This document shows positions 12,598-24,338 of a DNA stretch of 64,000 nucleotides, in pieces (the stretch's first letter is position 1; the number at the start of each line of letters is the position of its first letter). Under the pieces are notes generated by a model. It searched no databases, was not told the DNA's origin, and was given only the letters and a program-made list of their open reading frames with translations. The stretch spans positions 4,092,001 to 4,156,000 of the forward strand of contig NC_003283.11 of the NCBI RefSeq assembly GCF_000002985.6, in the 5' to 3' direction. The position numbers and the translations under genes were made by a program. The DNA is from Caenorhabditis elegans. Taxonomy: Eukaryota > Nematoda > Chromadorea > Rhabditida > Rhabditidae.

Positions 12598-14244
12598 ATG
12601 CTCACCAACTGGATCTACGTTTTTCTGCCAAGAATCTCATGTGCTTTGGCGTGGGTCGTGAACCCTATTTTCATTTATTTGATTTTTACAGAAAGTTCAA
12701 ATAAATTCGGAAACTATCGGTTTCTCCTTTTGTATTTTGCACTTTTCAATCTAACGTATTCAGTTGTGAACATAGTCGTTCCAATTGTAAGTTTTTATTC
12801 AAATTTTTTACTTAAAAAACCTTAAAAGGTTCAAAATGACTTCGTATGCTGATAGTTGGCGCTAGAGTCATCTGGACAAATTTTGCATTCCAGATATTTA
12901 ATATGCTTCATAATTCATGCGGAAAACAAGATCAACCATTTTAATTACACAGCCTGCGCTTAATTGCAAAAAATAAAATTTCACAGTTTTGCTAAAAATT
13001 GTTTGCGTGTTCCTAAAAATTTATTTTCAGGACATCATAACATACCGTTACTGCTTCATAGTGATTCTGAGAGATGGCTGGTTTGTGGAACTCTCCGACT
13101 TCAACTTCAGTTTGTTGTCTGCACGTTGCTCGTTGGTGGGCACCACATTTGCCCTGATCCTGGTTCATTTCATATACCGATACTTGGCCATCCAGAATTC
13201 TTCTCTAACACGAAACAACTTCCATTGGTACATGACCGGATCGATCTTTGCATCGGTCTTTCATTTTTCTGTGTGGCACCTGACTTGCTTGTACTTCACG
13301 CGTGCCGAGTTTGAAATGAGACAGTATGTGACTCCTGGTATAAGAAGAACTTTTGGGAACGAAACAATTGATTTCAATATTCTTGGAGGCGTTTTTCATG
13401 TAGGTTCTTCCAATGTTCCTGGTGCCGCATCGTGATGCGTTTCCGTAAAAGCAAATTAGCAAAACAGGAAACATGTGACGTTAATATATCGTTGTTAGAC
13501 GTTCTGAAAATGCATAGCAAAACATCTAATTTCCGGTCAATACGTTTTTTTCAGAATTTCTGATTATGATCAGCAATGGTACATGCTATCTGAACATATA
13601 ACATAAAAGTACTACATAGTATGTAAAGTCACAAAATCATTTTTTAAGGAAGTGCCGAACAGTGTCGTAAAACGAACATGGATTGCCATACTAACATGCA
13701 CTTCTATCTCTGTCCTGACAATCATCAAATTCATAGTTTTGAGTAGAATGGTGGGTTTTCTTTGAAATAATTGAATTTTTTTGGAAAGTTATAGATTATC
13801 AACAAGCTCAACAACATGTCTATCACGGCTAGCAAGAAAACTGCACGTTTCCAATTTGAACTTTTTCGAGCCCTAATCGTTCAAACAACTATACCCATTG
13901 TGATCAGCTTTGCACCGTGTCTCTTCTGTTGGTACATTCCAATGTTTGGAATTGAATTGCCAAGGTATAGATGTTTGATTTAAATGTCGTCATTATCTGA
14001 ATCTGAAACTAGAAATAATCTCCTCGTGCTTACATGTACATAGTTCTACGTAAAGGAAAATCATATAGTTAATTACAGAGCCTTCAATTATTATGAAGTC
14101 AGTGCCTTTGGAATTTTTCCATTCGTCGATCCAATTGCTATCATCTTATGCCTCCCCATCTTCCGAACCCGAATTTTCCGTTTTTTGAGTTCAATTTCTT
14201 CTGGTTTCTTTGAAAAACCTAGTAATGCTTCCCGAACCAAGTGA
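12598..14244 (+). CDS. Seven-transmembrane chemoreceptor, Srj/Str superfamily type (copy B), 331 aa
   Basis: Tandem duplicate of the preceding receptor. Exons: 12598-12786, 13031-13399, 13649-13750, 13795-13964, 14079-14244; each exon has exactly the length of its partner in copy A (189, 369, 102, 170, 166), so the 331-aa product is collinear. Most differences are conservative (EFEMRQYVTPG versus EVEMRQYVIPG; IFRTRIFRFL versus IFRARVFSFL). The acceptor of exon 3 is TTTTTTAAG, weaker than copy A's TTTTTCTAG. An in-frame upstream ATG at 12475 exists, but homology to copy A and an acceptor-like CATTTTTAG just upstream favour 12598. Intron lengths and intron sequence have diverged much more than exons. 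Confidence 0.85.
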
Positions 14245-14372
14245 TGGAATTTTTCTTCGGTTTTTTTTACTTATGTTAAAAATGATATATTTTTCTGTCC
14301 CTTCAGGCTATTTTTTTTCAATGATATATTTTTCAAAAAAAAGTTTTAAATTTAAAATTAGGTTAAAAACAT

Positions 14373-16138
14373 TTATAACTGTGGAATTGACGATATACTG
14401 ACAACGCTGATTTTGCTTCTCTGAAATTAAAATTTTTAATTTCATAAGGAATTCTGATAAAACTCACTTTAGGTGTAGTATCAAAACTAATCAACTTCAA
14501 CGCTGTATCACGGTATTGTGATGATATTAGCATGCAAATAACAAAATGGAAACTTGTGTTAATAGTCAAAAGCATCGAAAAAAGATATCGACAGTATAGG
14601 AAAATGAGTCTGGAAGTTTTTGATAATTGTTGTGGAACTAGAGATTTGACCTACTGCAACCCGGGAGTATCGATAAAAAACCAAGTGATCGCAATGCTCA
14701 CACCAAGAGGAAACTCGGCAACAAAGAAGAATATTGTGTTATAGAAGACAAGTTGTGTTGTTCTTCGATAATCTTTGGTTTTATTGAAAGATGTTGAGAC
14801 TTTCCTTCTTTTTTCCGCTTTTCTTATTTCTTTTACAAGTACTATAGTGATTAATGGAAAGATGATGCAGGGGATGATCTGAAAAAAATAATGCGGCAAC
14901 TGTTATGCTCTGTTACTTCTACTAGTCAGTTTTTCGAATAATTTCAATTATGAAATTCGAAAAACCGAACTATGGGCCGATTCTATGCACACGTGGAGTC
15001 AGAAAGTCCCATTTCGCTTTGTTCTTCGAAAAATGTGGGAGGTGATACGCAGGCATCTAATCTGATTTCGCATGGTTAAGAGCGTGCTGACGTCACAATT
15101 TTTCTGGGAAAAAAATCCCACATTTCTTGTAGATCAAGCTGTATAAGGATAGCCTGACACCACGTGTATGCACGGCCTACTCCGACTGGGTGGAACAGCT
15201 GTATATTCATTGTAAATCTATTTTACTCCTGTGTACTCCTATTGTACTACCGCAAAAATTCTAGATGCGACGAAGAAAAGATATGCGGGCGCGAGTGAAC
15301 CCGCATGATGTCGGCTGCACGCTTATAAAACTTTTTTGTGTTGCTCAGAGCTTACAGAGCAAACATAAATAGCAGATAAATCAAACTAAAATCGAAAAAA
15401 CTCACATGAGAAAATAGTGCAGTTGTGAACGTGGAAACTTTCAATAAAAATCCATCATTTCTCCAAAATAAATTGGTGACAACTTGCCCGTAGAATGCCA
15501 CTCCTTTTGAATTGCATTCTGATGGTAAAACGCCAATTTTTTTAATTTTATTCTCAAAAAAATAGATAATTGAGAATAAAGTACAAGTGCCGGATACTCC
15601 AAAAATCACAGAAAATGAGGCAGACGAGTTCGACAATTTCTCATTTTTATGGCTCATTGGATTTCGAATAACTAGGGTTCGGATTGTCACAATTGAAAAT
15701 AGAAGCCACGTGGAGCATCTCCGTGCGTACTCCTTCAGTTGATGGAGTAACGAATTTATCAGCACCGCGGCATATGAAGAATCATTGAAACAGGCATTAT
15801 AAGAATAGATTATATCAACAATAGTGATCTCTAAATTTAAAAGAAATGAGAAAATATCGAATGCAGCGACTGCCGCCATAATGAGGTTAATTGAAGAAGT
15901 TCGCATCGGTTTCCTTGTTAAAATGATGATATGAGCAATATTTATCAGAAAGCAAATAATTGATACAATGTACTCATAATTTGTAATTAGGTATACAACC
16001 GATCTGCAAAAAAAATCCTAACGGGCCCTGAAAACCATCAGCCTACATGAATTTCTTCTGAAATTCGCATAAACTCTTCGCAGTTCTATTACCAAACTTT
16101 GGGTATAAATATTGAGATTGCTCACCACAGTATGGCAT
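14373..16138 (-). CDS. Srw-type seven-transmembrane receptor (copy 1), 367 aa
   Basis: Srw receptors are nematode chemoreceptors resembling FMRFamide/peptide GPCRs. Exons in transcription order: 16047-16138, 15406-16003, 14655-14878, 14468-14609, 14373-14420 (1104 nt). Short N-terminus MPYCGEQSQYLYPKFGN, then TM1 YEYIVSIICFLIN. TM3 region has the family motif RRCSTWLLFSIVTIRTLVIR followed by NPMS. TM5 IIPCIIFPLITIVLV, then a basic loop with KRRKVS; TM6 TTQLVFYNTIFFFVAEFPLG, where FPLG is typical of Srw. The TM6 exon ends with donor GTAGGT immediately after GGTTGCA. The C-terminus ends SISSIPQL. The same exon arrangement recurs in the two copies to the right. Confidence 0.85.
14990..15166. repeat. 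Palindromic CACGTG-ended foldback element (copy 1)
   Basis: Begins CACGTGGAGTCAGAAAGTCCC and ends CTGACACCACGTG. Imperfect inverted arms carry ATGTGGGA / TCCCACAT and a central TGACGTCA. It lies in intron 2 of the first srw gene. It is the only copy outside the 47-63 kb region. No open frame; a non-autonomous element. Confidence 0.8.
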
Positions 16139-16725
16139 TTTGAGTGTATTTTCAATAAAATGCGGAAATGGAGAATGACAGCATAGAGTAATAATACAAA
16201 TTGAATTCACAATAGGAGAATATAATTTTCTTTATAAAAAACTAACAACGCCTAACCTATGTTATTGTGAGTCAGTAGTTATAGGGATGCATTTTGCATG
16301 TAATTTAAGTTTTTGCGGAGCTCGAAAACATGACGTATAGTTGATTATTTTGATTTCCCTTGTTTTTTATATGATAATTGGGGAACCGGAATTATTTCCG
16401 GGACAAAGACTAAATTACTCATCGCAAGCCAATTTGTGAGAATGTACAGGGTGGCCCACATTTATGGGGACACGTTCTTAGGGCTATAACTTCACCAAAG
16501 TTGTTTTATGTGTTTGTATAATTTTTTCACCATAAAACTTAAATCATGATACCATCTTTAAAATCAGGGCAAGTTTTTACCCGCGCGGAAGGCTTAGTAG
16601 AGACATCACGTTCCAATTGTTACTTCATTATTTTATTTGTACAAATTTTGGAAAAAGTTTTCAATTATAATCAAGTTCATTCATTTTATTCATTTATTCT
16701 CATTCAAAACACAAGAAACGAGATA

Positions 16726-17921
16726 TCACTTTTGAATTGATACTGCTTGTTCACTCATTCCTGATCTACTATCACAGCAACCGACCATTCCAGAAACAAT
16801 GCAAACAGCCAAATCGAGAAGACCAGAAATAAGGCAAAGATACGGACTATATCCAGCCTGAAATTTATTTGTTTAATTATCACAAAAACTGAATCAAGAA
16901 AATATAGTGTAGTTATATTCTAACCTCATATTCAACTTCCATCAATTTGTCGTTTTTATTGTGGGTTATATTTTGAGACATTAAACCAATCGAACCCGTC
17001 AGCGAAAGAAGCATAATAACGATAGATACTCCGAGAATTGCGGAAAATGTTCCACGAACACCGGCCAATCCTAATTCTCTTGCTTTACAGCTGGAAATAA
17101 TTGAATTGAATTCATTCGTTATTTTTGCCGTTGTATTTGTTAGTACATTTATGAATTTTCACATAAATTAAGTAGTTATTTTGTATTCTAAACTTAGGGG
17201 GCAAATAGCTCAGTCGGTGGCTTAAATTAATAGACCCACTATTAATTTAAGCCACCGACTGAGCTATTTGCCCCCTAAGTTTAGAATACAAAATAACTAC
17301 TTAATGATCACCACCAGGCAGTGTGCCTGACTCGCAGTGCATAGCACTTAAAGAACGGATAGTCCTTTAATCCGTTATTCTTTAATTAAATAACTGGGGT
17401 GGTAAACAAGTCCTGGGGCTTAACTTTTAAAAGGGGCTTAAAAAGTTTAAAAAAGCCTGAAAGAAATGGCTTCTCGTTGGGACACTTGGGGGCTTTTTTT
17501 AATTTATTTCAAATGATAATAAATAAATAAATAAATAAAATATCCACAGTTTCAAAAAACATTGGAACTTATTTACCCTTTTAATAATATATAGTAACTT
17601 ACTATGAGGGAACAAAAACGATAAGACGAATAAGATGAATGACAAAAGAAATGCCAGCAGCAACTTTAGCCAAAGAAAGTCCATATCTCTGAAAGAGAAA
17701 TACTGAAAACTGAAATGTAAAAATAACATTTCACTTACTTTATCTTCTTTGAGTGGAAAAATTCCAATGTAGTCAACATAGGACGTGAACATGTTTCGAT
17801 TCTGGTCCAGGTAGATGTATCTTGTTCTAACAACCCAGTTTTGAGAGAATAATCCAACGCTGTACATGATGGAACTCAAGAACACAAAGCATGCAAGGAA
17901 TACCAGACGACTGTTATACAT
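16726..17921 (-). CDS. Tetraspan membrane protein, claudin/Clc-like architecture, 188 aa
   Basis: Exons: 17739-17921, 17603-17688, 16925-17090, 16726-16857 (567 nt, phases consistent). Four hydrophobic segments are predicted: residues ~6-25 (LVFLACFVFLSSIMYSVGLF), ~66-87 (KVAAGISFVIHLIRLIVFV), ~101-122 (FSAILGVSIVIMLLSLTGSI) and ~149-172 (YLCLISGLLDLAVCIVSGMVG). After TM1 comes SQNWVV, placing a Trp where claudin/PMP22-like and nematode Clc-like proteins have one, but the usual W-GLW-C-C signature of the first loop is not visible. The product therefore belongs to the tetraspan class only by topology; molecular function is unknown. It lies on the same strand between two srw genes. Intron 2 holds the long perfect inverted repeat listed separately. 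Confidence 0.75.
17167..17305. repeat. Perfect 67-bp inverted repeat, 5-bp loop, with tRNA A-box in each arm
   Basis: Left arm 17167-17233, loop ACCCA 17234-17238, right arm 17239-17305. All 67 positions are complementary. Each arm holds TAGCTCAGTCGG, an exact match to the RNA polymerase III A-box consensus TRGCNNAGYNGG, in the context GGCAAATAGCTCAGTCGGTGG that resembles the 5' end of a tRNA. No convincing B-box (GGTTCGANTCC) is visible nearby. Downstream (17306-17410) are further short inverted segments (AAAGAACGGAT / ATCCGTTATTCTTT). It sits within the second intron of the tetraspan gene. Confidence 0.9.
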
Positions 17922-18595
17922 TCTTCGAGCACAAAGTAAAACGGCAAAGTGACTTGGTATTGTTGGGAATAATAGTTTTTATTGATAGAGGTTGTAAATA
18001 CACGCAGCTTGAAAAGTGAATCACGTGAAAATTGAAATTAAGCATTATTTTGTTTCATGGATCAAGATTTTTTTTCCGAAAAATCCTTATTTGTTTTAAT
18101 TTTCCCGAAAAAGGACGTGTGGTGAATATACCGTACAAAATTATTTAAACTCACAATCAGCACAAAGATCGAAATTGTACGGTATTAAGCTTTTTGAAGA
18201 TAGAAAAAAGATTCTAAATGTAAAGTTCAGTAGTAAACTAATAGAACCTTCGAACTCTGAACAGTCTATCTGATTAGGTCAATATTGGGCGGGGCGAATC
18301 GCTGATTGGTTGCAGTTCTCATTTTGGAGGAAATCCAAACAAGGAGGTGACAAAAAAGAAATTTCTTTAAGTTGGATTTTTTAATGTATTTTCCACGTTT
18401 TGTTTCTGTATTTATTTCGTGGAGTTTCTGATTTTCATACTATTCTATGTTTTTTGGAGCAAAATCCTCATTTACGCTACTCCATCTTTAATCATAAATG
18501 ATTGCAAAATCTCAAAAAACTGAATTATTTATTGTAAGCTGTAGAAAAAAAGTAATAATATGGTATTTAGACTCAATTGAAATATTCCGTCGCAG
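17922..18595. other. Intergenic gap with a partial interspersed repeat
   Basis: Between the tetraspan start and the srw copy-2 stop. It contains a copy of the GATTGGT repeat near 18240-18360 (CGCTGATTGGTTGCAGTTCT). The rest is AT-rich and shows no gene. Confidence 0.5.
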
Positions 18596-20616
18596 TTATG
18601 TAATTGCTGACGCGCTGACAACGCTGATTTTTTTTATTCTGAAATTTGAATATAGAACTAGAAAGCCCCCCTTCGAAAAACAACCGATTGAAAACAAGTT
18701 CATCGCAGTTTTCCGGTATTGAGATGACATTAGCATGGAGATAATAAAATGGGAGCATGTGTTAATTGTCAAAATCATGGAAAAAAGAAATAGGCAGTGG
18801 TTGCAAATTAGTCTGAAAACAAAAATAACATGGATTTGTAGAGTTTCAAAATTAAACTGACTGCAATCCGGGAACATCTACAAAAAACCAGGTAATTGCC
18901 ATGCTCACACCAAGAGGAAACTCAGCGATAAGGAATAGGATTGTGTTATAGAAAACCAACTTTGTTGTTTTTCGAGAATCTGTGATTTTCTTGGAAGATG
19001 TTGAGTTTTTCCGTCTTTCATCAGTTTTTCTTAATTCTTTTACTAGTAAAACAGTGATGATTGGGAAGATTATGCATGGGATGATCTGAAAAATATCAGG
19101 GAATCGGTTATGTTTTCTTGATTCTCTGAAGCCGCCGCCTTTAAATTTCAAGTTTCCCGGAAGAATTGTTTTATTTTTTTGTTTGAAAAACTAATTTTTG
19201 AACGTCACATCAAGGTTTCAGAATACGTTCCATGTAATTGTTGAGCAGCCTGACCTTACTTCTATAACTAGGGTGTTTCAATGTAAAAACTGAAATTCTC
19301 TACCGAAAATGTTCGAATTTCTTGGTTGAAATTTTTTCGCATTTTACAGCTAAATTTTAGATAATCGCACCGTAAATTGGCAGAAATCGGTTCTTCTCGC
19401 GCCACGCCTTCTGGACCCGGGATGTCCACCGGTAATACATGGAAGCAGCTGGGGAGGCCCTTCCCAACGGAGCACCCGCTCTTTCAACAGATTGCAGTTA
19501 ACTGAGTTTAATGGGGTTATTTGAGAAGTGTCCAAAATTTAAAAAGTATTTGAATACACTTTTTGATCATGTGACACAAAAATATGTATTGAACGCAAAA
19601 TGTGAGAAATGTCAGAATATTACGGCACAATTGTATTTAAATACACTTTTCAATTTTTCGACACTACTTGAATAATCCCATAAATCTCGAATTTTCCAAT
19701 GGAATTTTTCCATTAAAAATCATACCAAATTCCTAAAAATTTCTGTCACAATTTAAAAATTGTGTTTTTTTCAGGAGATGCTGATTATGTTACAAACATG
19801 ATGCGGAAAAATGAGTTCAAACTTAATAGGGATAGGCTTAATAGCTTTGATGGCACAGTATAAGTTAGTAAAAAACCTCACATGTGAAACAATCGCTGCG
19901 GTGAATGTGGAAACTTTCAGTAAAAGTCCGTCATTTAACAAGAATAAATCACTGATAGTAAATGCATACATTAAAACACCATGTGAACTACATTTTGATG
20001 GTTGTTTTCCAACAACTCCAACATCGTTCTCGAAAACTGTACTAATTGAAAAAATTATGCAGATGGCGGAAACTCCGAAAATCACACGTAGTGCAGTAGA
20101 TGGCTTCGATAGTTCAGTATATTTAGGATTCATGGGATTTCGAAGAACTAGCGTTCGAATGACTGCAACGCTGAATAAGAGCCACGTAGAACATCGGCGG
20201 GCGTATTGATTAACCAAGTATAGGAGCAAATCGACCGACACTAAATGATAGGACATAGTATTGAAACATTTTGAATACCGAGAGATAATTTCAATGGCAG
20301 TGACTTCGAAAGTTGAAAAAAATGAGAAAATATCGTAAATAGCAACTGCTGTCATGGTTATGTTGATACAAGACGTTCTCATTGATTTTCTTGTTAGAAC
20401 AAGAATGTGAACTATATTTATCAAGAAGCACACCACAGAAGCAATGTATTCGTAGCTAGTAATTTGGGTCACAATTGCACTGAAATGAAAACTAATCAAG
20501 TTCTGCCTAAAAATGTAAACCTACACAAAATTCTCTTGAAATCGGCATAAGATAATCGCAGTTTTTTTTTGAAACTTAGGATAGTACTGATGAAATTGTA
20601 TGTCGCATTGTGCCAT
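18596..20616 (-). CDS. Srw-type seven-transmembrane receptor (copy 2), 376 aa, last intron exonised
   Basis: Exons: 20525-20616, 19882-20479, 18862-19085, 18596-18812 (1131 nt). The first three exons have exactly the lengths of copies 1 and 3 (92, 598, 224). Motifs: RRCSTWLLFSVAVIRTLVLR then NPMN; IIPCIIFPIITVLLV; TTKLVFYNTILFLIAEFPLG. The oddity is the 3' end: where copies 1 and 3 have a 45-47-nt last intron starting GTGAGT, this copy has only 32 nt starting GGGGGC, so the donor is gone. One extra A in the following A-run brings the shift to 33 nt, and reading straight through stays in frame to ...ISVVSASAIT. Intron 2 (19086-19881) contains a GC-richer block at about 19395-19500 that I do not recognise. 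Confidence 0.85.
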
Positions 20617-20876
20617 TCGGTTTGTTCAGCAGCTGTGATCGTCAGATAAAAAAGTTATGCCGAAAGCCGGATCTTTGTGAAGAATCGAATTTACAATAAA
20701 TGAATGTAATTTATGGCATTGGAATAGACTAGTCTAATAACATGTTATTATGACCGATCAGCATTCTTCATGGTTTGATCGGCTTATAATTTCATGCCAA
20801 ATCAAAAATCTCGGTTTATAAAATTGATAAACATGAAAATTCACAGGAAAAAAGTAAGAAATAAACAAATTAAAGA

Positions 20877-21010
20877 TGGAGTAGCGCCAGTGGGGCAAGT
20901 ATTAGAAACTACTCCTATGGTGCCAAAATGATCGAATTTCAAAAAAAATCTTTTCAAACATTTTTTGAAAATTGTTTATTTACTTTCAAAAAATGACAAT
21001 TACTCAGTTT
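20877..21010. repeat. Dispersed GGAGTAGCGCCAGTGGGG repeat
   Basis: The start GATGGAGTAGCGCCAGTGGGG followed by AAACTACTCC and, ~100 bp on, ATGACAATTACTCAGTTTTT recurs in related form at 32493-32680, 33378-33510, 46330-46480 and 47163-47320. A degenerate piece lies near 11323. No coding potential; an intergenic dispersed repeat between srw copies 2 and 3. Confidence 0.65.
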
Positions 21011-21334
21011 TTTTTAAGTCTACCAAAAGAAATTTGTCTTCCTACATTTTTATACTTTAATTTTGTTTCAATTATTTGTATTAAAACATTTTAGGGGTTG
21101 GAGTATGCAACATTGCTTCGGATTTCCTCAAAAGCTTCTACTTTTCAAAATTTCGGAAATTTTCTAAAACTTTGACTGGAAATTATGAAAAATCTAAAAG
21201 TGTTTGGAGTGCTTTATTGAGATATTTGGTTGTTTTAGATCATTATTAGTGTATTTAAATAATGTCCCAAAAATAAGGCAAAATTACTAAAACGTTTAGT
21301 ACAAGAAAGCGTGAGTAGAGACTTCGTGGAATGC

Positions 21335-22727
21335 CTAATATTTACAATGTGTACTTGAAGCAGTTTGCGATAAGCTGCTGATGCTGACTTTTTTATTCTG
21401 AAATTTATTTCAACAATTATACAATCCTGTATCACACACTCACCTTCAATAATTCAACATTAAATATTAGGATCTTTGCATTGTTCCGGTATTGAGATGA
21501 CATAAGCATACAAATGACAAAATGTGAACTTGTGTTAATAGTCAATACCACGGAAAAAAGATATTGGGAGTATGAGAATATTAGTCTGAAACAATACTTT
21601 TCGGAATATTTTTCAAAACTGAACTAACTGTAATCCGGGAACATCGACAAAAAACCAAGTAACAGCCATACTGAAGCCAAGAGGAAACTCTGCGATGAGA
21701 AATAATATTGTGTTATAGAAAACCAATTTTGTTCTGTTTTGAGAATCTTTAGCCTTATTGGAAGATGTGGAGCTTTTTCGTTTGACATCGATTCTTCGGA
21801 GTTCGTTAATAAGAATAATAGTGATTATTGGAAAAAGAATGCACGGGATAATCTGAAAAAATATTTCAGAAGTCATGAGATGTACATATGTCTTCATAAT
21901 ACATAGATAGCCATTTATATGAGAGCAACACTTTTCTGGAATTTCCCCAAACCCACTATTCCTTCCTCAAGTTCAAATAAGCAAAAACTTTACATGTGAA
22001 ACAATTGCAGTGGTGAATGTAGAGATTTTCAGTAAAAACTCGTCGTTTTGCCAGAATAGTTTGGAAACAACATGTCCATATGATATAACACCTTTTGAAT
22101 TGCATTCTGATGGTTTTCTATCAATAATTTCAATTTCATTTTCGAGAGCAGTATTAATAGAGAAAATAATGCAGATGATGGATACTCCAAAGATCACGCG
22201 TAGTGCAGTAGATGAATTTGACAGTTTAGCATATTTGGGGCTCATTGGATTTCGAATAACTAGTGTCCGAATTACTGCAACGCTGAATAAGAGCCACGTG
22301 GAACATCGGCGGGCGTACTCGTTGATAAAGAATAGACAATTATTCAGGAATATCATTTGATAAGACGACTCATTGAAACATTTTGAATACGATGAGATAA
22401 TTCTGACGGCTAGAGTTCCGAAGTTTAGTAGATATGAGCAAATATCAAATATAGCAACTGCGGTCATTATAACATTAATTGAAGATGTTCTCATTGATTT
22501 TCTAGTCAGAACAAGGATGTGAACAACGTTTATGAGAAAGCATACACATGAAGCGATGTACTCGTAAGCCGAAATTTGTGACACAATTTCACTGAATCAA
22601 AAATGTTAAACGGAGCCCTTGAACTGTAAACCTACATTAATTTAAATTGAAACTGGCATAAACTAATTGCTGTTTTATTCTGGAAATTTGGATAAAAATA
22701 TTGAAATTGCTGATCGCATAGTGCCAT
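21335..22727 (-). CDS. Srw-type seven-transmembrane receptor (copy 3), 372 aa
   Basis: Exons: 22636-22727, 21994-22591, 21629-21852, 21444-21585, 21335-21397 (1119 nt). N-terminus MALCDQQFQYFYPNFQNKTA, then YEYIASCVCFLINVVHILVL. The TM3 motif RRCSTWLLFSVAVIRTLVIR is intact, followed by NPMS. TM6 FYNTILFLIAEFPLG is present. The last exon is 63 nt and ends SSTHCKY. The last intron (46 nt) has a normal GTGAGT donor, so this copy shows the ancestral state lost in copy 2. Closest to copy 2 over exon 2. Confidence 0.85.
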
Positions 22728-23191
22728 AATTTGTTTTCTCTCAGAAAATGAAATATGAATGTATTGCTTGACAATCATGAATGATTATTTTGGAATTATT
22801 TTTTAATAAATTCAATTTAGACGAAGAGAACATGGCAGCATTAAAATAATATGCAATAGTGACTAAGAAATTCGTCTGGTGAGAAATTAAGTTATTTTCC
22901 AGCTTGTGTCACTTCAATGAAAATCAGAAATCATATGAGCTCCAAGGAAGTTGTTCGAAATAGTCACCTAGCAGAGGCGGCCAATTTCCAAAACGTTCGG
23001 TTATGCGCCAGTCACCGGTCACCATCAAATAACAAAACTAATTTTGTCCCCGATCCGTATCCACTTTTCGAAATTAATAAATTATTCTAAGTCATTGAAA
23101 TATTTATAATTGGTATCTATATGGAGTGGTCAATTCCATTCAATAACCATAAGTATGCACAAGTCAATTAAATACATAAATCCAATTCAGT
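22728..23191. other. Gap between the srw and ShKT clusters
   Basis: AT-rich sequence upstream of srw copy 3 and downstream of the first ShKT gene. It contains the ShKT-1 3' UTR, with its conserved element at 23122-23138. Nothing else is recognised. Confidence 0.5.
23122..23138 (-). promoter_or_regulatory. 3' UTR element of ShKT-1 (diverged)
   Basis: On the gene strand TGGAATTGACCACTCCA, 54 nt after the stop codon. It is the most diverged of eight copies of GGAACTGACCATTCC found after the stops of all intact ShKT genes here. Confidence 0.6.
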
Positions 23192-24149
23192 TTAACAGAT
23201 TCTGCAGGTAGTGGCACATCTCGATCGGCGTTGGGCAACTGTGTAGAAGGTATTGGTGCAGAATCCGTTGGTGGACCAGGCGGCACAGTTGGAGGAGCTG
23301 TCGGCGATGTATGAGGTGCAGGTTCCGGATGTTACAGTTACGCTTCCAGCTGCGGTGGTTGATGGGCATCTTCCACAGGTTCTCTGGCAGTAGGTGTTCA
23401 CGAAGGTTTGCATTCCGATGTTTTGGCAGATGCTCAGATCAGTTCCGCAGTTAGTAACAGCATCGACGCATCCCGCTTGGTTGCAGAATCCACAAGCAGA
23501 TGGGCAATCAGCGGCAATGATCGTTCTCCAGGCTGGGGAGTTGCATTGAGAAAGTGTGATAGAAGCGCAGTTGAGACGAGGATCTGAATTATAATTCCTT
23601 ATTTTTTTCCAAAACTTAAGATAAATAGAACTTACAAGCAACGTTAGGGCAGTAGTACGCATCAGTTTGACAGCAGAGTCCACACGTCTTCGGGCAATTG
23701 GCAGCAGCAGCAGTTTTCATGTCCTGAACTACGGCAGCTGGGGTGGCAGTAGCAGTCGTATAACAAGCCAGTGGTCTTCCAGCAGCATTTCCAGCGGCTG
23801 GGAATCCCAATGTATCGGTGGTTGGGTATAGGATAGCGCACGATGCGTCAGAGATAGTGTTCGAGCAAGCAACTGCTGAAGGGGTCCACACGAACTGTAA
23901 TCAATAATTTGAATTTATTCAGTAACATTCAGGATTTTATTTTAGCATGATCAAATAGGGGTTTATGATTATTCTTTAGTGACTGTAGCATTTAAAGCGT
24001 CCTTAACATCATCGAAATCATATTTTCTACAACGATTTGTATCTTACCGCTGTTCCATTATAAGTTGTGCAGTTCAAATCTCCACCAATCACAGCAGAAG
24101 CTTCTGGGGCGAACAATGAAACAAAGAACAATGAAACTAAAGCAATCAT
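23192..24149 (-). CDS. ShKT-1: secreted four-ShKT-domain protein, phat-like, 250 aa
   Basis: Exons: 24048-24149, 23636-23894, 23192-23583 (753 nt). Exon 1 is a signal peptide (MIALVSLFFVSLFAPEASA) followed by VIGGDLNCTTYNGTA. Exon 2 holds one six-Cys ShKT-like unit ending CPKTCGLC. Exon 3 holds three more, ending DCPSACGFC, CQRTCGRC and CATTCRIC, with an STTAAGSVTVTSGT linker before the last. ShKT modules are the ~35-residue disulphide fold named after sea-anemone ShK; in worms they occur in many secreted proteins, including pharyngeal-gland products (phat, pharyngeal gland toxin-related). No enzyme domain is present, and a toxic action is not shown by sequence. Same three-exon, phase 0/1 layout as the seven other genes here. 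Confidence 0.9.
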
Positions 24150-24208
24150 TTTGTTTAATAAAAGAGATAGAACCACACTGGTTGATGTCTATTCAAAACC
24201 ATTCCCTC

Positions 24209-24338
24209 CTTTTATACTAATTTCCGAACGCATTCCCTAATCTTTGCACAACTGTTCGTCTTGTGCGCTAATTTTCCATTCTCGGTTTCCAATAGAATCG
24301 TATGAAAAAGACTCCTCTTTCGACCATTTGAACAGGTG
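24209..24338 (-). promoter_or_regulatory. ShKT-1 promoter: TATA box and E-box
   Basis: TATAAAAG (24209-24216, gene strand) lies 60 nt before the ATG. An E-box CACCTG/CAGGTG at 24333-24338 sits within TTTGAACAGGTGTAAA, the same block found upstream of ShKT-2, -3 and -4. Confidence 0.65.

Noticed and set aside
17190-17260. Functional tRNA gene
   Set aside because: Only the A-box and 5' part match; no B-box, no acceptor stem pairing, and the sequence folds into a perfect hairpin instead.
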